Source of the DNA: Chromatiaceae bacterium
GTDB taxonomy: Bacteria > Pseudomonadota > Gammaproteobacteria > Chromatiales > Chromatiaceae
Assembly: GCA_024235215.1 (NCBI GenBank)
Contig: JACKMU010000005.1
Span: forward strand, 124,001-188,000
DNA length: 64,000 bases
Direction: 5' to 3'
Shown: positions 63,050-64,000 of the stretch, piece after piece
Numbering within the stretch: position 1 is the first letter of the stretch
How the letters are laid out: each line of letters starts with the position of its first letter
Translations under genes and position numbers: made by a program
The notes under the pieces: generated by a model
The model's database searches: none
Seen by the model: the letters and a program-made list of their open reading frames with translations, nothing else
Told to the model about the DNA's origin: nothing

Positions 63050-64000
63050 TCAGGGCAGATAATCGATGTGCAGCGGATGCACCAGCTCGCTTGCCGGATC
63101 GGCCTCGTTCAACCGGTGCCAGGCGTCCACCTGCGCATTGATCGCCCGATACTGAGCCAGCTTGGCACTCAGCCCCCACTCCAGCTGCACTCGCTGCTCC
63201 GGGGTCAGGCTGGCATACTTCTCCTGCGTCAACGTCAGGATATCGCTGTGATAGGGGAGGCTTTGAATGAATGCCGGCAACAGCCCCTGCTCTGCCAGGT
63301 TCTTACCGGAACCCAGATCTTCCGGCCGTTTCAACGTCTGGCCGGAGAGGCTCTGCAATGCTGCGAAGAACTCACCCTGACTGGTACGTGACTGCTCCAA
63401 CGCGTTCAACACCCGCTCCAGTGCCTGCACCAACGTGCTCAACTGCTCGCGCGTCACCAGCACCCGCACCTCCAGCGACGGATCACTCGGATTCAGCAGA
63501 TCCCGGTCCATCGCCCAGGCAACGATATCCTTGGGCGGCCGCGCTCCTTTACCAAGATATTCGATCAGGGCTGCCTCCCACACCTTGTCCAACGCCATCT
63601 GACCCTGGTTGGCGGCGTCCGGCTCAGCGCCGAATTCGGGCATTGGCGGGGGCGGCGGCAGGCTGCGCAGCGCCAGCGACCGTTCGAAACGGCTCACCAC
63701 CCCACCCACCACGCTGTCAACCGCAGCGGTAAAATCCCCCGCTTCGAAGGCGTTCACCTCGACCAGCGCCTGTTCACCGTCGCTGCCACGCACACGCGAC
63801 AACTGACCAAACTGCAGGATCGCCCGGTCGTGGTCCTCGACTGCGCGCTCATCCTGCAGATGAATCGAGATCAGGTGTACATTGGCATCGTCCAGCTCGC
63901 GCCTCAGATCGCTCTCATCCTTACCGGTGGTATTCTGGGCATGACCGCGGGGGTGGGCGCTGGCATCGCCCACCAGCACGATAAACCGCAACGCCTCCGG
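63050..64000 (-). CDS. vWA-domain protein, C-terminal part (PpkA-like?; 5' end outside window)
   Basis: About 316 residues of a protein that continues beyond the right edge. The frame is open to base 64000. LRFIVLVGDASAHPRGH near its visible start is a central strand of a von Willebrand A fold with its DxS-like metal site. A helical region follows, with a Pro-rich linker (PPPPPMPEF) and MDRDLLNPSDPSLEVRVLVT. In Pseudomonas aeruginosa the type VI threonine kinase PpkA carries a C-terminal periplasmic vWA domain and is encoded next to tagQRST. The ATPase-permease-SUMF1-lipoprotein order behind this gene makes the same assignment reasonable, but no kinase domain is visible. Confidence 0.6.
   Translation of the reverse strand, partial: PEALRFIVLVGDASAHPRGHAQNTTGKDESDLRRELDDANVHLISIHLQDERAVEDHDRAILQFGQLSRVRGSDGEQALVEVNAFEAGDFTAAVDSVVGGVVSRFERSLALRSLPPPPPMPEFGAEPDAANQGQMALDKVWEAALIEYLGKGARPPKDIVAWAMDRDLLNPSDPSLEVRVLVTREQLSTLVQALERVLNALEQSRTSQGEFFAALQSLSGQTLKRPEDLGSGKNLAEQGLLPAFIQSLPYHSDILTLTQEKYASLTPEQRVQLEWGLSAKLAQYRAINAQVDAWHRLNEADPASELVHPLHIDYLP

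Overview
The window looks like chromosomal DNA of a free-living gammaproteobacterium. Supporting signs are complete TamA/TamB, a type I-C CRISPR-Cas locus, TAXI-type TRAP transport, a PEP-CTERM-like sorting tail, Pit/PPK2 phosphate genes and GC-rich dense operons. A Chromatiales-like or sulfur-oxidiser relative is my guess, not something the sequence proves. I see no rRNA, tRNA or complete insertion sequence.

Left part (1-15.2 kb). The C-terminus of an oleate hydratase and a broken REP-associated transposase are followed by an unusual cluster. It holds two exported serine beta-lactamase-fold proteins, an exported protein with the phosphohistidine-then-ATP-grasp order of PEP synthase/glucan water dikinase relatives, and, divergently, a Tlc/NTT-type nucleotide transporter. 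Then come a small conserved-looking protein, tamA-tamB, and a winged-helix protein with a nucleoside-deoxyribosyltransferase/TIR-like domain.

Centre (15.3-35.6 kb). This is a glutamate/GABA/polyamine island: NAD-glutamate dehydrogenase, gabT, gabD, a large Orn/Lys/Arg decarboxylase, an ATP-grasp enzyme, a C45 Ntn-hydrolase, a nitrilase-family amidohydrolase, a Usp protein, a fused TRAP permease with two TAXI binding proteins, and a PuuR-like XRE-cupin regulator. An 18-bp motif (AGTTTAATATGTCAAACA) occurs near-identically before the decarboxylase and before the regulator. Weaker copies lie before gabD and in the TRAP-regulator gap. This suggests one regulon.

Decayed zone (35.6-37.9 kb). A MITE-like element with 20-bp perfect inverted repeats and fragmentary coding remnants fill about 2.3 kb. 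After it come a phosphate/polyphosphate set (pit, DUF47/PhoU-like, ppk2) and a secreted HAF-repeat protein.

CRISPR (44.3-53.1 kb). Reading leftward the order is cas3-cas5c-cas8c-cas7, an antitoxin-toxin pair, cas4-cas1-cas2, a leader rich in inverted repeats, and a four-repeat/three-spacer array. All genes appear intact.

Right edge (53.3-64 kb). A KefB/C-like antiporter fused to TrkA-N and Usp domains is followed by a tightly overlapping operon: vWA protein, ABC ATPase, FtsX-like permease, exported SUMF1-domain protein, two lipoproteins and an S41 protease. It matches the composition of the TagTSRQ/PpkA type VI secretion signalling module.
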